Below are positions 61,101 through 64,000 of a stretch of 64,000 bases of DNA, piece after piece; the first letter of the stretch is position 1, and the number at the start of each line of letters is the position of its first letter. Both the position numbers and the translations under genes were made by a program. The notes beneath the pieces were generated by a model. It saw only the letters and a list, made by a program, of their open reading frames with translations, was not told the origin of the DNA and did no database searches. The stretch spans positions 122,604,373 through 122,668,372 of the forward strand of contig CM060709.1 of NCBI GenBank assembly GCA_030686995.1, in the 5' to 3' direction. The stretch comes from Artemisia argyi. Lineage: Eukaryota; Streptophyta; Magnoliopsida; Asterales; Asteraceae.

Positions 61101-63550
61101 ATTCTACAATCAACAAATATACACAACACCTTCACAAATATCTATCACTAGTACAATATGAAACTAGCTATACACAACACCACTACAATAAGATGGATGT
61201 AGAGAAGTGTTCTTCTTCTTGCACTTGAATGGATGAAGCTTTGGATCACTTAGAAACAAAGACTTATGAAATATATGATCAAAGGATTTTAGATCTAGAG
61301 AAGAAGATTGGATCAGAAAGTTTATAGTGCAAAAAGGTGAGGAAAATGTGCAAAATGATCCAGTATTTAAAGGGCCAGATTTTACTGTTCGGGAGCGTGC
61401 CGGTCCCCTTAATTATAGGCCGGTCCCCTTAATGATTAAGGGGGCCGCCTAGTAAAATTAAGGGGGCCGCCCTCCTGAACGTTTGAAAAGTTTTTCTGGA
61501 TAAAATTTGCCCTTTTTGGTTGGAAATTTGAAATCACATTTTTGTGGTTTAATAAAGCTTTACCAAAAATGATTTACAAATATATATAAAATGTTAAAAT
61601 CATTTTATATAATGTTATGTATTAATATAAAATTTCCTTTGATCATGTAATGCATAAGTTACTAAGTTTATGCATACCTTGAGTGATATAAGATGCAGAG
61701 GTAAATATTTGTCACCAAATACTTGTTTATGTCTTATTCTTGACTTAATTTGATTTAAGTTTTGTGATTATCAAAACATAGGTTTATTGAGAAATATTAA
61801 TAACATTCACAAACATTATTTATATCAACACCTTTCTTCTACGTTCCTCTTCTTCCTGTGCATGAAACACTGGTGTGGTGAAAGGGTCAAATCCCTGATC
61901 CGTGGCAATGTTCTCCTATTCATCAACATTCTCCTCAATATTTGCAGTTTTCGTCATAGTGATGTTTCCATCTGCATCTTTGTCTCCTACTTTGTCACCG
62001 GGTTGTAAGGCTGGTTCTAAAGTGGTAGACACAATGGGAGGAACTGTGCTTCTGGTAGTGCCTTCATGCTCAGGTTGATCGACAGGTGGTGATGAAGGTT
62101 GAGGATGAAGTCGGCTGAGGAGTGATGCTTCCCTCTAATCTTTGAGAAATTTCTTCTCTTCGGCCCGTGTGTCGACAACTATACTTTTCAATTTTCTTTT
62201 GTCGACCAATTGTTCAACTATTGGTTCGTCTTCTTCATCATCATTGGGTTCATTGATCGTGATCCCTTGCCTTTTTCTTTTATCTGCTTCAAAGGTTTCT
62301 AAACTTTGTTGTATAGCAATTTCCGTTTCTGGAAATGCTTCTTCAGGTATTCTTACTCTTCGTTCAAAGTCTTCCTCTTCTTCTTCAGATTCCGTGTCAA
62401 ACTCAGAGTCGCTTTCAGAGGGTGGCGGTGTAGGTTCATCTCAAAGAGCGCGTTTTGGTGTTACCTTCTTTCTTGGCTTAGTTGCAGGCTTAGGTTTGGG
62501 TGTAGGTTTCGGTTTGGTGGAAGTTTTAGTTTTGGGAGGAGCCTTTGATTTTGATTGTAGTGAACCAGTAGTGCTACTAGTACTCCCAGATTTCACACCT
62601 CCTTTACTTCGAGTCTGTATGGTAGTCTCTTACTGAATCCCTTTATAAGCATTATCGTAGAATTCATAGCTTGAACTTTTCTTGATATTTTCATCAAGAA
62701 GGTACTCGGGAAGCCTCTTTCCTTTTTGCTTTGTAGAAGACGTGGTCATTTTGACAAAATATATGGTGAAGTCTTCCTCGAAGAGGTTCTTTGGCTCATC
62801 TGGATCTCCCATTCTTTTGATGAATTCCGGTGTATCTTTGCAAAAATGCTCAATTATTAGCTTTGTGAATCTTATGAACGGGATCATAGTCTTTTCACGT
62901 TCGGTTTGAATGTTGTAGACTAGATCATTCATTATGGGAATTGCAAAGTCAATCGGTAACATACTGACCATTCCCCAGAACACTTGTAAATGCTCAAGTC
63001 TGGGATGTTCGTGACCACTTTTTCTTCCTGATATTGAACGTACGACCAACATATAGAAAGTTCTACAAGGCTGAGGCATGTTCTTTGCATTGAATCTGGA
63101 ATGCTTAATCAGAGGTAAGTCATCTTGAACATTGTATCCTAGGTCAATGAAGAAGTCCAGGAGATCCAGTTCAGGCAACATTGGAACAAATTCATTCTCA
63201 CGCTGAGGTAGAAGGAAGATTGTACGAAGGACTTCGTGATCTACAGTGTAGACTTGTCGATCCAGCGTAACAGTGAAATACTCATCATCTAAGTCAACCT
63301 TTTCCGTAAGCCAGAACTGATGAAGGTAGAACACAGGAACTGATGTAGATTTGTTGAGCAGATGCTTGCATGGATGTGCAAGGAGAATATCTTTGACAAT
63401 CTTGCACGAGTTCTCAGGAATTCTCAATTTGTCGAAGTCAACTCGAGGATTGTTTCTGCCAATGGTGACGCTGTAGTCAGCAGGGATGATGTCATTCAGT
63501 GTGAGCAACGGAAGAGTTTGTTCGGGGGCATTCTCGTTGTGTTAAGCCAT
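58130..63550 (-). pseudogene. Long retrotransposon-associated ORF of Asteraceae type, split by a solo LTR
   Basis: Likely start: ATG at 63548-63550. One frame runs leftward with stops at 63542 (TAA), 62630 (TAA), 62441 (TGA), 62135 (TAG) and 61916 (TAG). A solo LTR (60551-61830) interrupts it. After one frameshift near 60330, the frame goes on through TAA at 59381 and at 58769 to 58130. The first ~300 residues form a globular region (VPVFYLHQFWLTEKV), then a Lys/Pro and acidic linker, a coiled-coil-rich middle and a C-terminal region with RVEDLQLGVESYQQKIN. I know that last motif from many unnamed or misnamed composite-plant proteins linked to retrotransposons. Function unknown. No gag, integrase or transcriptase motif is seen. 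It lies where SIRE-like elements carry their extra ORF, so pol may lie beyond 64000. Confidence 0.7.
60551..61830 (-). repeat. Solo LTR in the Asteraceae-type ORF, TSD CCTTT
   Basis: 1280 bp, TGTTGATATAAA...CTAGTTTTCCACA on the minus strand, same family as 22431-24076. CCTTT at 60546-60550 and 61831-61835 is a perfect TSD. Two direct and two inverted GC-rich repeats lie at 61398-61471, upstream of an AT-rich TATA-like stretch (about 61362-61370). The surrounding reading frame is continuous when the LTR and one TSD copy are ignored. Confidence 0.87.
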
Positions 63551-64000
63551 GTTAATCTGAAAAGACATTATCATAAACCAAACATCCATATTTGTTACTC
63601 GTTAGCACGATCACAAGTTTGATTACAGATAAACATTTAGAATCATTTAAGCATGGATGGTGTAATTATAATATGTGAAGTGACGAATGAAGTATACTTA
63701 GATAATTTAGAATCATGAAATCAAGCATAGAGTACTCATACATTCACATAAGCACAAACATTATCCAAGATACACGATTACATCACACGTTACATCAAAT
63801 AATAATTCACATCATAATTACATGTTTTTCGAAATTACAACAGGCCACTATTACGAAACTTAGTATAAATGACACTTTATCGCAAACATAAACAATCCTT
63901 GATTTTGAAAACAATCTTTGTTAGGATTAAGAAAAAGGTTCGGTCACCCCATGTATTTACATACTTAGCGTAGCTCTTAGCTTTGTATATATTAGAATAG
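63551..64000. other. Upstream part of the Copia-type element, no gene seen
   Basis: AT-rich sequence with no credible ORF. It probably continues the internal region of the element whose 3' LTR is at 55423. Confidence 0.4.

Noticed and set aside
22431..61830. LTRs at 22431 and 60551 as a pair bounding one element
   Set aside because: Each has its own perfect TSD (AAAGT and CCTTT), so both are solo LTRs.

Overview
The window is nuclear DNA from a flowering plant. I infer Asteraceae, with moderate confidence, because the long retrotransposon-associated frame at 58130-63550 matches proteins I know mainly from Tanacetum and related composites. There is one clearly intact cellular gene, a PSK SIMULATOR (PSI)-type protein with DUF3475 and DUF668 domains. 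It runs from 25240 to 31857 on the plus strand in 12 coding exons encoding 619 residues. Almost everything else is mobile DNA, much of it nested, and several elements are bounded exactly by target-site duplications (TSDs).

Layout, left to right. 1-1001: end of a minus-strand Copia-type element (internal region, primer site, 5' LTR) that cut a Ty3/Gypsy element (gag-pol 1002-5085, LTR 5136-5574) between RNase H and integrase. 7697-18219: complete Athila-like element (TSD TGTAT) with gag and a late ORF but no pol, carrying an inverted solo LTR of its own family (13539-14933, TSD GTATC). 18577-20215: 5'-truncated LINE with a 17-bp TSD. About 20577-20830: tRNA-derived SINE. 21393-24491: non-autonomous Helitron carrying a solo LTR (22431-24076, TSD AAAGT). 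25240-31857: the PSI gene, with MITE-like elements in introns and a Mutator-type MITE just downstream (9-bp TSD).

32661-47477: a decayed non-LTR retrotransposon-like gene on the minus strand. It has an N-terminal zinc finger, a reverse transcriptase and a C-terminal domain resembling the restriction-like endonuclease of R2-type elements. A complete Copia/SIRE-like element (34370-46030, TSD CGCAC) splits it. 48193-48556: trinucleotide microsatellites. 48923-55422: a zone of fold-back DNA with two tandem 0.67-kb inverted repeats, a 3.1-kb near-palindrome, a Helitron 3' end and a partial copy of the palindrome. 55423-64000: 3' LTR and internal region of another minus-strand Copia-type element, with a long decayed ORF interrupted by a solo LTR (60551-61830, TSD CCTTT).

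Two themes run across families. First, the Athila LTR and two Copia LTR families carry GC-rich inverted repeats just upstream of their TATA-like boxes, in otherwise AT-rich DNA; one Copia element repeats such a cassette at three internal sites, one of them inside the gag-pol frame. Second, most coding decay is by in-frame stops explainable as C-to-T changes at CAA, CAG or CGA codons, as expected for methylated, silenced elements. All identifications come from reading the sequence and from family knowledge; no database search was run.
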